NCBI RefSeq assembly: GCF_000716715.1
Contig: NZ_JNYJ01000011.1
Location: 62,001-126,000, forward strand
From: Dactylosporangium aurantiacum
GTDB taxonomy: Bacteria > Actinomycetota > Actinomycetes > Mycobacteriales > Micromonosporaceae
Direction: 5' to 3'
Length of the DNA stretch: 64,000 nt
This document shows positions 42,674-51,253 of this stretch, one piece after another. The notes below the pieces were generated by a model, which saw nothing but the letters and a program-made list of their open reading frames with translations, did not search any database and had not been told where the DNA came from. Positions within the stretch are counted from its first letter, which is position 1; each line of letters opens with the position of its first letter. A program made the position numbers and the translations under genes.

Positions 42674-45600
42674 CGATGCCGGGGACCGTCGCGACCCTGA
42701 CCGTGGCCGGATGCAGATGCGTCCGGATCTCGCCGGACGGCACCAGTGTGCTGACCGTCGGCGACGAGGGGATCCAGGTCCGTGAGGCGTCCGGCGGGCC
42801 GGTCGGCTGGTCCCGTGCGTGGCAGGTGCCGGCCGAGTTTCCCGTCGAGTCGGTGTGGGGTGCCGGCGGCGACTCGGTCACCGTGCTCACCGGCGGCGCG
42901 CTCCGGCTCCTGGACGCGGTGACCGGCGCCGACCGGCCCGTGCCGGACGAGCTGGCCGGACGCTCCGACGTCACCGCCCTGGGGCTGTCGCACAGCGGCC
43001 TGACGCTCGCCGTCGGTACCCGGGAGGGCATCGTCCTGCTGTGGCAGCAGGACACCGGCCGGGTCACCCGGCTGCGCGGTGGCGGCGACCCGGTGTCCTC
43101 CCTCGCCTGGCGTCCGTCCGGCGACGAGCTCTGCGTCGCCCGACCGCGGTCCCTCCAGTTCTGGCTGTTACCCGCCGAGACGATGATCTCGTCAGTCGAC
43201 ATGGGCGACGTCAATCCGCTGCGCCTGGCCTGGGCGCCGGATGGCGACCTCATCGTGGTCCTCGGCCTGCGCGACGTCCGCGTGCTCAGCGTCATGACCC
43301 GCGGCGAGAGCGCGCCGCCGCTCCTCACCGGCGGACGCCCCGCCGGACTGGGCTTCAGCCGCACCGGTGCGATGCTCCTCGTCGCGCTGCCGGGCGGGTC
43401 GGTCGCGTGTTTCGACCGTCAGCTGCAGCCGGCGGAGGTCCTGCGGAGCGGACGGTCCGCCGCCGTCACCGAGCCGGCCATGCTGCACGTGAACGAGACC
43501 GGCCTGGTCGCGGTCCGGTCCGACGCGACGACGGTGACCGTGTTCGGGCTGTCCGACACGGCACTGCCGGACGAGGGCCGCCGGCGCGCGGTCGCGCTGC
43601 GCCGCTGGGCGGCCGGCGTCGCCCGGGTGACGGCGCCGATCGAGCGCGACGCACCGTCGCCGGTGCCCTCCACCCTCGCGCGGCGCGCCGGCTTCGCCTG
43701 GACCGACGACGGCTGGCTGCTGCAGGAGCGCGCCTCCGGCGAGCTGTCCCGTTTCGGGGCCGACGGGCAGCGCCGCTGGGTCACGCCGGCCGGAACCGGC
43801 CCGCTGTCGGGCGACACCAGGTTCGTCGCCATCGGCGGCGCGGACGGGCGGACCACGGTGCTGGACGCGGCGACCGGCGGCCCGATCACGGTGCTCGCCG
43901 GCACCGGACCGGCGAGCTGGGCGCCCCACGCCCTGGCGGTCGCCGCGCCGCGCCGCCGGGACATCCTGGTCTACGACCTGAGCTGGAACGTCCGGACAGT
44001 ACCGGTGCCCGACGGGGTCGGCGACCCGGCCTGGTCGCCGGACGGCACGACACTCGCCGCCGCGTCGACCAACGCGATCGTCGTCTGGGACGGCCGCACG
44101 CTCGCCCGGACCCGCAGACTGGAGATCGGGGCGACGTCGCATCCACCGGCGGTGCTCTGGTCGCCGGACGGCGCCCGTCTCGCCGTCGGGCGCACCGGTG
44201 GCCCGGTCACCGTGTGGAACACCGGCACCTGGCAGGCCGGACGCCCGATGGGCAGGTCGGCCGGCGACGGCCGGCAGGCGTTGGCGTGGTCACCGGACTC
44301 CCGGCTCCTCGCGGTCCCCACGATGCGGCCGATCGGCGCGGTTGAGCTGTGGGACGCCCGCCACGGCCGGTTGGTCCTGACCGTGCCCCCACCACCGGAG
44401 GGGGCACGACCGGTGTCGAAGATCGACTGGTCCGCCGACGGGCGGTTCGCCGTGGTGCACGACGACGGGACGGTCGTGCGCTGGGCGATCAGCGTCCCGC
44501 CGCCGCAGGAGGACGAGCGGCCGCTGCCACATCCGGCGCCGATCCTGGCCACGCTCGTCGCGGCGACCGCGCTGCGCGGCACGACGGTCCCGCTGGGGTT
44601 GCTCGGGGACCTGTTCGCGCTCGTGCTCGGCCGCGACGCCGGGCCGCTGGCCGAGTTCGACGGCCATCCGGGGATCGTGCTGCTGCGCAGCCTGCGCTGG
44701 CCGCCCGAGGCGGCGGTCGGACTGGCGGTGCTGGTCGCCGCCGGTCTCCCCGCCGCGCCCGACCTCGCGCCGCCGGCCGATCCGACCCTGGAGGAGCTGC
44801 GCGGCGCGGTCGAGCACGCCCTTGCCGGGGTCGCCCTGCCGGCCGGCTCGTACCAGGTGCCGGCCGCCGAGATCCTCGCCGAGCTCGACACCATCGACGA
44901 CTCCGTGCTGGTGCTCGCGACCCTGCTCGGGCCGGCCGCGGTGGCCGCCGCCCCGGACCTCATCGCCCGGGTGCGCAGCCAGAGCTTCGGCGGCTGGTCC
45001 CTCGCGCCGCCGCAACGGCGCCTGCTGGGGCTGCGGGCGACCGTCAGCACGGTCGGCGGATCCCAGGGGCACGGCGTCGGCGACACGCGGGGCGGGATCG
45101 CCCGGCACGGCGAGCTGCCGTCGCTGCTGCCCTCCCAGCTTGCCCTGCCGCGGGCCGTGCTCACGGCCAAGAAGGGCCGCGACGAGCTGCTGTTCAGGAC
45201 CCGCCAGGGCGACCTTCCCGTCGAGGCGCAGCCGGTCGTGCTGCTGCTGGACGACACACCCGCGGCGTTCGGCGCGGTCGGGGTCACCCTGCGGGTGGTG
45301 GCGAACCTCCTGGCGGGTGTGGCCGTGCGGCAGCACCGCAGGTGCGCGCTGGTGCAGCTGAGCTCCTCGCGGGTGACCTTCCTGACGGAGATGGCCGACC
45401 TGGTGCACCTGTGGGCGGGTGGGGCTGTCGAGCGCCCCGACCTCCCGGCGGCGCTCGCCGCCGCGAACGGTGTCGCGGCGCAGCTCAGTGACCCGGTGAA
45501 CGGGCTACCGCGGTTGCTGCTGCTGACCCATCCGTATCTGCCGTGCGCGAGCCGGCCGGGGCTGCACGTCGTGCGGGTGCACTACCCCGGCATACCGGTC

Positions 45601-45693
45601 GAGGACCCGTCGCCGCGAACGCACGTCATCGCCCCCGGCGCGGACGCCGACACGCTGCACGCGCTCATCGGCGACATCCTGGCCTCGTCGTGA
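42670..45693 (+). CDS. WD40-like beta-propeller plus vWA-like domain protein, 1007 aa
   Basis: ATG at 42670 overlaps the previous stop by ATGA. Residues 1-610 contain WD40-like blades: RISPDGTSVLTVG, VTALGLSHSGLTLAVGTREGIVLLW, LAWRPSGDELCVA, DPAWSPDGTTLAAAST, VLWSPDGARLAVGRTGGPVTVW, KIDWSADGRFAVVHDDG. A helical region follows (640-800). The last 150 residues are vWA-like: VVLLLDDTPAAFGAVG (D861, D862, T863; a modified MIDAS in place of DxSxS), RRCALVQLSSSRVTFL and a closing LHVVRVHYPGIPV. In MoxR partnerships the vWA protein is the substrate or adaptor. It is the last gene of the block-C operon. Confidence 0.85.
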   Translation: MTMPGTVATLTVAGCRCVRISPDGTSVLTVGDEGIQVREASGGPVGWSRAWQVPAEFPVESVWGAGGDSVTVLTGGALRLLDAVTGADRPVPDELAGRSDVTALGLSHSGLTLAVGTREGIVLLWQQDTGRVTRLRGGGDPVSSLAWRPSGDELCVARPRSLQFWLLPAETMISSVDMGDVNPLRLAWAPDGDLIVVLGLRDVRVLSVMTRGESAPPLLTGGRPAGLGFSRTGAMLLVALPGGSVACFDRQLQPAEVLRSGRSAAVTEPAMLHVNETGLVAVRSDATTVTVFGLSDTALPDEGRRRAVALRRWAAGVARVTAPIERDAPSPVPSTLARRAGFAWTDDGWLLQERASGELSRFGADGQRRWVTPAGTGPLSGDTRFVAIGGADGRTTVLDAATGGPITVLAGTGPASWAPHALAVAAPRRRDILVYDLSWNVRTVPVPDGVGDPAWSPDGTTLAAASTNAIVVWDGRTLARTRRLEIGATSHPPAVLWSPDGARLAVGRTGGPVTVWNTGTWQAGRPMGRSAGDGRQALAWSPDSRLLAVPTMRPIGAVELWDARHGRLVLTVPPPPEGARPVSKIDWSADGRFAVVHDDGTVVRWAISVPPPQEDERPLPHPAPILATLVAATALRGTTVPLGLLGDLFALVLGRDAGPLAEFDGHPGIVLLRSLRWPPEAAVGLAVLVAAGLPAAPDLAPPADPTLEELRGAVEHALAGVALPAGSYQVPAAEILAELDTIDDSVLVLATLLGPAAVAAAPDLIARVRSQSFGGWSLAPPQRRLLGLRATVSTVGGSQGHGVGDTRGGIARHGELPSLLPSQLALPRAVLTAKKGRDELLFRTRQGDLPVEAQPVVLLLDDTPAAFGAVGVTLRVVANLLAGVAVRQHRRCALVQLSSSRVTFLTEMADLVHLWAGGAVERPDLPAALAAANGVAAQLSDPVNGLPRLLLLTHPYLPCASRPGLHVVRVHYPGIPVEDPSPRTHVIAPGADADTLHALIGDILASS

Positions 45694-45729
45694 CCGCGTC
45701 CCAGCGGCGCGTCCGCCACCCCGCGGGGC

Positions 45730-45939
45730 TCAGCCGCACAGCATCTGCTCGATCTCCGGCGGGTCGAAGCCGCGCAGGATCGCCTCGATCACCTCGGGCC
45801 GGAACGCGTCGCCGAGCACCTCGACACCCTCCTCGGTGACGGAGACCTGGAACCGCACCAGGCGGCCCTGGGGGTGCTCGGCGTACTCCTCCGGCTGGAT
45901 CAGGTCGGGCAGGTTCTCGACGAACTTGAACTCGCTCAT
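45730..45939 (-). CDS. Small acidic protein with C-terminal Cys-Gly, 69 aa
   Basis: ATG at 45939 follows GAAGGAG at 7 nt. Begins MSEFKFVENLPDLIQPEEYA, then RLVRFQVSVTEEGVEVLGD (strand pair) and RPEVIEAILRGFDPPEIEQM (helices), ending Leu-Cys-Gly. It is convergent with the propeller-vWA gene and lies 35 bp downstream of a radical SAM gene on the same strand. Two readings are open: a peptide substrate of the radical SAM enzyme (leader-like acidic N-terminus, C-terminal Cys) or a ubiquitin-like modifier with a terminal Gly for the operon's E1 enzymes. No family was recognised. Confidence 0.65.
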   Translation of the reverse strand: MSEFKFVENLPDLIQPEEYAEHPQGRLVRFQVSVTEEGVEVLGDAFRPEVIEAILRGFDPPEIEQMLCG

Positions 45940-45974
45940 GCCGCTCCTTCGCCGCTCATCGGATCGCGCACGCC

Positions 45975-46982
45975 TCACCAGCGGCCTTCGAGCACCGTGG
46001 CGCAGCCCGGGCAGCGCCCGTTGTCGAGCAGGTTCTCCTCGAGTGACCATATCCCGCGGCGGACCACCGTGGCGGCACACGAAGGGCACCGCGTGGCCCG
46101 TCCCGCGTCGCCGAGCGCGCGCTCGACGTAGATGTACCGCAGCCCGGCGGCACGACCCGCGTCGACCGCCTCGACGAGCGCATCCGGGGCCGTCGGGTCC
46201 GCGTCCTGCATCCGGTACGCCGGGGTGAACCGCACCAGGTGCCATGGGATGTCGGTGCCGATCGCGGCGATGGTCGTGGCCACCGCCGCCGGGTCGGTCA
46301 CGCCGGGGATCAGCGGTGTGGACACCTCGACCCACGTGCCGTGCTCGCGGAACGCCCGGATGGCGGCGACCACCGGTTGCGCCGGGGCGCCGGTGAGGCG
46401 GCGGTGCGACGGCTCGTCGACGCCTTTCAGGTCGATGTTCACCGCGGCGAGCGCCGGCGCGCACACCGCGACGGCCTCCGGGGTCAGGAAGCCGTTGCTC
46501 TTCCACACGACCTCCACGCCCACGGCACGGCCTCGCGCGGCGAGGTCGAGCGTCATCTCCGGGGCGAGTGACGGCTCCGTGTACGACAGCGCGACGGCGG
46601 CGCCGGCGGCGGCCGCTTGGGCCACCACGGCGGCCGTGTCGACCGGGGCGGCACCCCACCCGGCCTCGTCGTCGCGTCCGTACTGCGAAATCCGGTAGTT
46701 GACGCAGTAGTCGCACCGGAACGAACAGCCCGGCGCCGCCAGCGTCACCGTCGGCGTGCCGGGCCGGTAGTGGAAGAACGGCTTGCGCTCGACCGCATCG
46801 ACGTGCCGCACCGACGATGCGAACGTGACGGTCTCGATACCGCCGCCCGCCGCACCCCGGCGGACCTTGCAGGCGCCGACCTGGCCCGCGGACAGCACGC
46901 AGTGGTGCGGGCACAGCCGGCAGCGGGTCCCTCTGGGCGTGCGCTCGCCGAGCACGCCCGGCATCCAGCGGCCCGGCGTCAT
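45975..46982 (-). CDS. Radical SAM enzyme (AmmeMemoRadiSam/PflA-like), 335 aa
   Basis: The N-terminus has CRLCPHHCVLSAGQVGACKV, a Cys-rich element typical of the AmmeMemoRadiSam subgroup. The SAM cluster motif is GCSFRCDYCVNY (CxxxCxxC), followed by VALSYTEPSLAPEM, KSNGFLTPEAV and NIDLKGVDEPSHRRLTG, and TPLIPGVTD. It ends with two further Cys pairs (RCPSCAA, RCPGCA). In the classic set the enzyme pairs with Memo and AMMECR1, but neither is encoded here. Instead a 69-aa peptide gene follows 35 bp downstream, so peptide modification is a reasonable guess. Confidence 0.88.
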   Translation of the reverse strand: MTPGRWMPGVLGERTPRGTRCRLCPHHCVLSAGQVGACKVRRGAAGGGIETVTFASSVRHVDAVERKPFFHYRPGTPTVTLAAPGCSFRCDYCVNYRISQYGRDDEAGWGAAPVDTAAVVAQAAAAGAAVALSYTEPSLAPEMTLDLAARGRAVGVEVVWKSNGFLTPEAVAVCAPALAAVNIDLKGVDEPSHRRLTGAPAQPVVAAIRAFREHGTWVEVSTPLIPGVTDPAAVATTIAAIGTDIPWHLVRFTPAYRMQDADPTAPDALVEAVDAGRAAGLRYIYVERALGDAGRATRCPSCAATVVRRGIWSLEENLLDNGRCPGCATVLEGRW

Positions 46983-47246
46983 CGGACCGCTCGCGAAACG
47001 GCGCGGGCCGCCGCCTGCCGGCGCTGCCCGGCGACCTGTGGCTCGGCCGTGCTGATGGCGGCTTCCGGGTGCTTCATCCCACGGCTTCCTCGTCGGCTCG
47101 CGCCCGACCGGGCCATCCGAGACTACCGCGCGACGAGGAGGATCAATTCCACCGTGCGACCGATGTCCGGTCGATGATCGGCGCGGACAGCGGGGCGTGC
47201 GAGGCCTGCGATTGCCGTCGGGGTGGGTGCGGGGCAGAATCCGGCG

Positions 47247-47762
47247 GTGACCTCTGCAGATCAGCCGGCCGGCGGCGGGCCGCCCGGGCCGGTGTCGCGG
47301 CGGCGGGCCGGCCTCGTCGCCGGGCCGGTCGTCGCCGTCGTGGTCGTCGTCGTGGCCGGGCTGGTGCTCGCCGGGCGGGGCGGCGACGGCGGTGCACCGG
47401 GTGCCGGTGCGGGCACGTCGGCGGTGGCCCCGGTGGTGACGTCGGGTTCCGCCGGTACGAGCGCCGCCGCGACCGCCTCCAGGGACGCTTCGCCGGTGGT
47501 GCCGCCCCCGACGGCGGCGGCCGCGACCAGTGCGGCGGCGGCGCGGTTGGTGATGCCGGACCTGGTGGGCAAGAACGCGGCCGCGGCCCGCATCGAGCTG
47601 GAGGGGCTGGGCTTCACCGACGTGCGGTTCGGCTCGGCGGACGCCGGCGACCCCGACGTGGTGCTGCCGCAGAACTGGACGGTGGCGCGGCAGTCGGCGG
47701 CCGCGGGCGACCGGGTGCCGGCGGACACCCCGATCGTGCTGACCTGCACCCGGAGGGTGTGA
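47247..47762 (+). CDS. PASTA-domain membrane protein, 171 aa
   Basis: GTG at 47247 (GTG at 47223 is the alternative). A short cytosolic segment, one TM helix (RRRAGLVAGPVVAVVVVVVA, then GLVLAG), a long Ala/Gly/Ser/Thr-rich linker, and one C-terminal PASTA domain: MPDLVGKNAAAARIELEGLG, FTDVRFGSADAG, then VLPQNWTVARQSAAAGDRVPA. PASTA domains bind peptidoglycan muropeptides or beta-lactams and are usually linked to Ser/Thr kinases, but no kinase is fused or adjacent. The stop codon lies within the first unit of a tandem repeat. Confidence 0.82.
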   Translation: MTSADQPAGGGPPGPVSRRRAGLVAGPVVAVVVVVVAGLVLAGRGGDGGAPGAGAGTSAVAPVVTSGSAGTSAAATASRDASPVVPPPTAAAATSAAAARLVMPDLVGKNAAAARIELEGLGFTDVRFGSADAGDPDVVLPQNWTVARQSAAAGDRVPADTPIVLTCTRRV

Positions 47763-47814
47763 GCGCCGCCCCGCACCGGAGGGTGTGCGCGCCGACCCGC
47801 ACCCGGAGGGTGTG
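47746..47814. repeat. Three direct repeats, each with an internal dyad
   Basis: GCACCCGGAGGGTGTG at 47746-47761 and 47799-47814, and a one-base-shorter copy at 47773-47787. The period is about 26-27 bp. Each unit contains CACCC-GGA-GGGTG and could fold into a small hairpin. It lies between the convergent PASTA (ends 47762) and YcxB-like (ends 47817) genes and may serve as a terminator array. Confidence 0.7.
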
Positions 47815-47816
47815 TG

Positions 47817-48317
47817 TCAGGCGGGCGCCGAGGGAAGGCTGCCGCGCTCGGTCAGGAACGCGCGCAGCGTCGCCTGCTCGTCGGCGGACATGAACTGCAG
47901 CGGGATCACCGTGTACGGCACCCGGCCGGTGAACAGCACCCAGAAGCCGCGCGACTCGGTCACCTTCGTCACCTCGTCCCAGTCGAGGTGGCCGCTCTCG
48001 GTGCCGCTGCGCATGGTGACGGTGTCGTCGTTGATGTCGTAGCCGCCGTCGACGGCGAGGCCGTCGAGGCGGCGGCGGGCCGACCAGCGGGCCCAGAGCG
48101 GGAACAGCATCGACGCGACGCCGACGACGAGGATCGTGGTGAAGATCGCGCTGGCGTCGAAGCCGTCGCCGCCGATCGGCACCCACAGGCCGATCAGGCC
48201 CACGGCGATCAGCGCGAAGCCGATGTACCGGTACTTGCGCAGGTACACGTCGCTGAGCACGGTGGCGACCCGGGCCGCGTACGCGGGGTCGGCCGGGACG
48301 TCGAATCGGATGTGCAC
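47817..48317 (-). CDS. YcxB-like membrane protein, 166 aa
   Basis: GTG at 48317 gives VHIRFDVPADPAYAARVATVL. Two TM helices follow (about 33-50 and 55-75; YIGFALIAVGLIGLWVPIG and FTTILVVGVASMLFPLW). The cytosolic tail is a YcxB-type domain: INDDTVTMRSGTESGHLDW, DEVTKVTESRGFWVLFTG, VIPLQFMSADEQATLRAFL, the usual pleckstrin-like W-x-E-V-x-x-V pattern. Function of the family is unknown. A 240-bp gap separates it from the divergent hydrolase gene. Confidence 0.75.
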   Translation of the reverse strand: MHIRFDVPADPAYAARVATVLSDVYLRKYRYIGFALIAVGLIGLWVPIGGDGFDASAIFTTILVVGVASMLFPLWARWSARRRLDGLAVDGGYDINDDTVTMRSGTESGHLDWDEVTKVTESRGFWVLFTGRVPYTVIPLQFMSADEQATLRAFLTERGSLPSAPA

Positions 48318-48557
48318 GCCCGGAAGGATACCGGGCCGGCGGCGCGGATCCGGACACAGGCCGCAACCGCCCGGCAACCGAGGGGCACCGCCGGCGCGGC
48401 GGACGTCCCCCGATCGGCTGTCCACTGTGGACGCGGACAGCGTGGGGCGGACACCCCAACGGCAACCCGCGGCGAACCGGGGGCGCTCCGGGCGCCCCGG
48501 AATCTTGTGGAGGTCAGGCCGCCGGGGCCTGGCGCCAGACTCCGGGGGAGATCCGTT

Positions 48558-49646
48558 TTGTCGTTCGCCGCGCTCAACTCCGACCGTGTCCGTCGCGCCG
48601 TGCGCCGGCTGTTGCCCTTCGGTGTGCTCGCTGCCGGTGTGCTCGCCGGCGCCGGCACCGGGCAGGCCGCCTTCGCCGCCACGGCCACCGGTGCGCAGTG
48701 CACGGTGAACGCCAAGCTCGTCCCCTCGTGCGGGGTGCTGTGGGGCGCCGCCGCCGGCGGGTTCTCCGACGTGCCGCGCGACGAGGCGCTCAAGACGTTC
48801 GAGCGCAAGACCGGCCGGACCGCCGCGATCTACCACACCTACCACAAGGGCAACGAGCTGTTCCCGACCAAGGACGAGGTCGCGATGACCACGGACCCGG
48901 CGAAGCCGCGCACCCTGATGCTCAACTGGAAGGTCGCGTACGGCACCACGTGGGCGAAGGTCGCCGCCGGCGCGCAGGACGCCCGCATCGACCGGGAGGC
49001 CGCGTACCTGAAGGCGAACTTCACCAGGCCGTTCTTCCTGGTGCTGCACCACGAGCCGGAGAACGACGTCAACCCGAAGGCCGGCTCGGGCATGACCGCG
49101 AAGGACTTCGCCGCCATGTACCGGCACACGATCCAGCGGCTGCGCGCCGCCGGCGTCACCAACGCCGTGTCGACGATCGCGTACATGAACTACGAGAAGT
49201 GGAACAACTCCCCGTGGTGGGCCGACCTGTACCCGGGTGACGACGTCATCGACTGGATCGGCGTCGACTCGTACCTCAACGCGCAGCCCGGCGGCTTCCA
49301 CAGCGGCGACTTCACCTCGCTGATGAACCGCACCACCGGCAACCAGACCTCGAAGTACCCCGGCTTCTACACCTGGGCCACCACCAAGCACCCGGGCAAG
49401 CCCGTCATGGTCGCCGAGTGGGGCGTGTACGACTCGTCGGCCAAGGTCGCCGGCGTCAACAAGGCCAACGTGTTCGACACCGTCCTCGGCGACCTGGCCG
49501 CGCTGCCCGCGATCAAGGGCCTGGTGTACTTCGAGACCGCCCGCGACCAGTCCGGCCACGACATCCGCGTCGACGACACGCCGCAGGCGCTCACCGCGTT
49601 CCAGCGCATCGCCGCCGACCCGCGCTTCAACGTCACCGTCAAGTAG
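48558..49646 (+). CDS. Secreted GH26-like glycoside hydrolase, 362 aa
   Basis: TTG at 48558 follows GGGGGAG. A signal peptide (RRLLPFGVLAAGVLAGAGTG, then AFA) is followed by a TIM-barrel domain: SCGVLWGAAAGGFSDVPRDE, FERKTGRTAAIYHTYHKG, LMLNWKVAYG, PFFLVLHHEPENDVNP (acid/base Glu), YMNYEKWN, IDWIGVDSYL, and KPVMVAEWGVYDSS (nucleophile Glu). This pattern matches GH26-type beta-mannanase/endoglucanase relatives in actinobacteria. No carbohydrate-binding module is attached. A strong terminator follows at 49671-49705. Confidence 0.85.
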   Translation: MSFAALNSDRVRRAVRRLLPFGVLAAGVLAGAGTGQAAFAATATGAQCTVNAKLVPSCGVLWGAAAGGFSDVPRDEALKTFERKTGRTAAIYHTYHKGNELFPTKDEVAMTTDPAKPRTLMLNWKVAYGTTWAKVAAGAQDARIDREAAYLKANFTRPFFLVLHHEPENDVNPKAGSGMTAKDFAAMYRHTIQRLRAAGVTNAVSTIAYMNYEKWNNSPWWADLYPGDDVIDWIGVDSYLNAQPGGFHSGDFTSLMNRTTGNQTSKYPGFYTWATTKHPGKPVMVAEWGVYDSSAKVAGVNKANVFDTVLGDLAALPAIKGLVYFETARDQSGHDIRVDDTPQALTAFQRIAADPRFNVTVK

Positions 49647-49670
49647 CCAATTGGCCACCCCCGGTGCCGG

Positions 49671-49705
49671 AGGCCGTCCAGGATCCCCGGGGTCCTGGGC
49701 GGCCT
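49671..49705 (+). terminator. Strong terminator hairpin after the GH26-like gene
   Basis: AGGCCG and CCAGGA on the left arm pair with TCCTGG and CGGCCT on the right, with one mismatch and a TCCCCGGGG top. It ends in TT. Located 25 bp after the stop codon. Confidence 0.7.
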
Positions 49706-49738
49706 TCGCGGATGCCGGGGGTGGCAGACTGGGCGACC

Positions 49739-51205
49739 ATGAGCGAAACGGCGCAGCCCACCGGGGTGGTCATCCCGACCGTCGACGGGGCACCGAGCAC
49801 GTCCGCGCTCGGCCGGGGCGTCGTCGCCGACGCGCTGCGGGCGGTCAACCCCGAATGGGCCCGCGACGCGGAGCGCACGACCGACTGGCGCGGCGGGTAC
49901 CTGCGCCACTTCCACCGCCTCGTCGAGGCCGGGCTGCCGTCCCGCGAGGCGGCGCTGACCGTCGCCGCGGACGGCCTCACCGGGTTGCGGTCGCGGATGC
50001 GGTACCGCCACCGCCCCGGCGACGAGGAGCAGCCCCTCGACGCCGCGTTCGACGCGCCGGCCGGTGCGCCGCTGCGGACGGTCACCGTCACCGGCTCCGG
50101 CGAGGTGCGGCGGGACCTCGTCGTGCCGTACCGGGGAGAACGTCTGCAGGGAGCGAGCCTCGACCGGCAGCTGGACCGGTGGGTCGACGGCGGCGTCGTC
50201 GAGCGCTCCTGCGCCGACGCGGTGCGCACCGTCGCCGCCAACCCCGACTGGCTCGCGCTGCCCGGCCGGCCCGTCGTCGTGCTCGGCGCCGGCGCCGAGA
50301 TGGGACCGCTGACCGCGCTGCTGCGCTGGGGCGCCGACGTCGTCGCCGTCGACCTGCCCCGCCCCGCCATCTGGCAGCGGCTCCTGGAGACCGCGCACCG
50401 CCACGGCGGCCGGCTGCACGTCCCCGTCGCCGACGGTGACGGCGACCTCGCCCGGCGGGCCGGCGCGGACCTGCTGCACGACCTGCGCCGGGTCACCGGC
50501 TGGCTGGGCGAGGTCGGCGGCGCGCCGGTGCTCGGCAACTACGTGTACGCCGACGGGCCGCTCAACGTGCGGGTCGCCACCGCCGTCGACGCGCTCACCG
50601 TCCGGCTCCGCGCGGCCCGGCCCGACGTGGCCCTGGCGTTCCTCGCCACGCCCACCGACGTGTTCGCCGTCCCCGACGACGCCGTCGACGAGGCCACCCG
50701 CCGCTACGCGACCGCCACCGGCATCGGCCGGCTGCGCCGCCCGCTGCGGGCCCTCAGCGGCGGGCGGCTGCTGGCCCCGAACTACCCCGCCGGGCGGTAC
50801 CCGGGCGTCAACGACAGTCTCGTGCCGCAACAGGGGCCCAACTACGCCCTCGCGAAACGCCTGCAACGGTGGCGGGCCGCGCACGAACGCGCCGCCGGCG
50901 CCACCGTGTCGCTCACCGTCGCGCCGGCCACCCGCACGCGCAGCGTGCTGAAGAACCGGCTGCTCGCCGCCGCGTACGCGGGCGCCCACCGCTTCGGCAT
51001 CGAGATCTTCGAACCGGCGACCAGCAACACCCTCATGGCCGCGCTGCTCGTGCACGACCTGCACGTGCCGCGGCCGGCCGGCACCCACCCGTGGCAGGAG
51101 GAGGCGTACGCGGCCGCGCACGGCGGGCTGTGGCGGCAGGCGTACGCGCCGCGCAGCGCCCTCGGCCTCGCCGTCCTGCTCGGCATCGGCGCGGCCCGCG
51201 GCTGA
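49739..51205 (+). CDS. Unknown protein with Rossmann-like segment, 488 aa
   Basis: ATG at 49739; no Shine-Dalgarno is seen, but CAGACT 9 nt before the start could be the -10 of a leaderless transcript. The clearest motif is PVVVLGAGAEMGPLTALLRWG, then ADVVAVDLPRPAIWQ, a nucleotide- or SAM-binding Rossmann turn with the acidic residue at the end of strand 2. A GNYVYADGPLNVRVATAVDAL block and LAPNYPAGRYPGVNDSLVPQ follow, then a helical C-terminus. Family not recognised; length and order suggest a cytosolic enzyme. It is not in an operon with either neighbour. Confidence 0.6.
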   Translation: MSETAQPTGVVIPTVDGAPSTSALGRGVVADALRAVNPEWARDAERTTDWRGGYLRHFHRLVEAGLPSREAALTVAADGLTGLRSRMRYRHRPGDEEQPLDAAFDAPAGAPLRTVTVTGSGEVRRDLVVPYRGERLQGASLDRQLDRWVDGGVVERSCADAVRTVAANPDWLALPGRPVVVLGAGAEMGPLTALLRWGADVVAVDLPRPAIWQRLLETAHRHGGRLHVPVADGDGDLARRAGADLLHDLRRVTGWLGEVGGAPVLGNYVYADGPLNVRVATAVDALTVRLRAARPDVALAFLATPTDVFAVPDDAVDEATRRYATATGIGRLRRPLRALSGGRLLAPNYPAGRYPGVNDSLVPQQGPNYALAKRLQRWRAAHERAAGATVSLTVAPATRTRSVLKNRLLAAAYAGAHRFGIEIFEPATSNTLMAALLVHDLHVPRPAGTHPWQEEAYAAAHGGLWRQAYAPRSALGLAVLLGIGAARG

Positions 51206-51253
51206 CGCCTTGTAGCCTGAAGGTTCGGGCGTACCCGCGACGTGAGGTGGGCG

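Noticed and set aside
45975..46982. Complete AmmeMemoRadiSam locus
   Set aside because: Only the radical SAM gene is present; no Memo or AMMECR1 gene is nearby.
47746..47814. CRISPR-like array
   Set aside because: Only three short units, spacers of about 11 bp that are themselves similar, no cas genes.
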